Shown piece after piece: positions 63,477-64,000 of a DNA stretch of 64,000 nucleotides (its first letter is position 1; each line of letters starts with the position of its first letter). The notes beneath the pieces are model-generated. The model saw only the letters and a program-made list of their open reading frames with translations. It was not told the DNA's origin and did no database searches. Position numbers and translations under genes: made by a program. This DNA is from Sarcomyxa edulis (Eukaryota; Basidiomycota; Agaricomycetes; Agaricales; Mycenaceae), in assembly GCA_009761415.1 (NCBI GenBank), contig QUOL01000008.1:434001-498000 (forward strand), given 5' to 3'.

Positions 63477-64000
63477 ATGTCTCTTCCACTCCTACCTCCA
63501 TTCGTACTTGCATCAACACCGGTCGGGACACATCCGCCACAGTCTGGACATGGCCCTGCAAATCGCTCTGCTCAGTTCAGTCCAGTGCCGCAAGTTACGC
63601 ACAGGTCCCCTGAACAACTTCCTCCCTCTCCCACTCCATCTGGACCGCTTCCTGCTCTCAGTCTTCTGACTGGAGCCGTGATGGATGATGGACTTTCACT
63701 GCACTTCAGGACTCTATTCCAGACGCATTCGGAGGAAGCCAGAGATCTCAGCCACACCACTCCTCCACCAACTGTGGGTCTTCCCATACCGCTAGTCGAG
63801 CTGCTACAACACCCTCTGCCTCCACCACCACCCATCTATAAACGACATGCTTTACAGGGAACCCGAGGCCCTACTGAGGCTAACTATGACTTCGTTGGCA
63901 CGAAACTCAAGCACCTTGTTCTGGTACCTGAGCTCATATCCCAGATGGAACCTACAGCACAGGAGCTACTCGCCGGACTACAAGTTCGAATGAATATTCA
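63477..64000 (+). CDS. Proline-rich protein of unknown function, cut by the window end
   Basis: A single frame is open from the ATG at 63477 to the window edge (174 codons with no stop). It starts MSLPLLPPFVLASTPVGTHP, is rich in Pro/Ser for about 100 residues (including HPLPPPPPIYKRH), then becomes more ordered (ANYDFVGTKLKHLVLVPELI). No domain was recognised. A good TATA box and codon-like composition support a real gene; a transposon-encoded protein cannot be excluded. Confidence 0.5.
   Translation, partial: MSLPLLPPFVLASTPVGTHPPQSGHGPANRSAQFSPVPQVTHRSPEQLPPSPTPSGPLPALSLLTGAVMDDGLSLHFRTLFQTHSEEARDLSHTTPPPTVGLPIPLVELLQHPLPPPPPIYKRHALQGTRGPTEANYDFVGTKLKHLVLVPELISQMEPTAQELLAGLQVRMNI

Overview
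The window looks like chromosomal DNA of a basidiomycete, most likely an agaricomycete. Genes are broken by many short introns of about 45-65 bp (GT...AG with CTNAY-like branch sites), 5' untranslated regions are short, and several protein families have the shape typical of mushroom genomes. No tRNA, rRNA, CRISPR array or bacterial-type operon was recognised.

Layout. 0.3-7.3 kb: a Dal5-type permease on the minus strand, then ERG6 (sterol C-24 methyltransferase) and a homeodomain-like protein on the plus strand. 7.3-16 kb: a cluster of CoA-binding-domain genes consisting of a relic, a gene with three tandem domains and a single-domain gene. The relic lies against a young non-autonomous LTR element with identical 236-bp LTRs and a TTATC target duplication. 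16.1-27 kb: RAD52, a DUF2156 (LPG_synthase_C type) transferase interrupted by an in-frame TGA, an unrecognised gene ending 23 bp upstream of it, and a large ATG11 scaffold gene. 27.9-30.3 kb: a sugar transporter. 31.2-45.2 kb: three protein phosphatase 1 catalytic-subunit genes on the same strand, with a PH-domain protein and a 5'-truncated LINE between copies 2 and 3. 46.5-50.2 kb: mitochondrial ribosomal protein mL59 and a 4-coumarate:CoA ligase-like enzyme. 51.3-53.3 kb: two tandem paralogs of unknown family separated by a 0.39-kb inverted-repeat element. 53.9-55.8 kb: an aldo/keto reductase. 56.0-62.8 kb: five head-to-tail paralogs of a small kinase-like family. The right edge cuts a proline-rich gene of unknown function.

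The window mixes housekeeping genes (ERG6, RAD52, ATG11, PP1, mL59) with locally expanding lineage-specific families (CoA-binding, PP1, kinase-like, the 51-53 kb pair). The strongest candidates for undescribed biology are the kinase-like array, where four copies have lost the catalytic-loop Asp and the fifth has lost the metal-binding Asp; the three-domain CoA-binding protein; and the PP1 paralogs with altered active-site loop and C-terminal tails. Gene models were spliced by eye from reading-frame continuity and family conservation, and no alignment or database search could be run.
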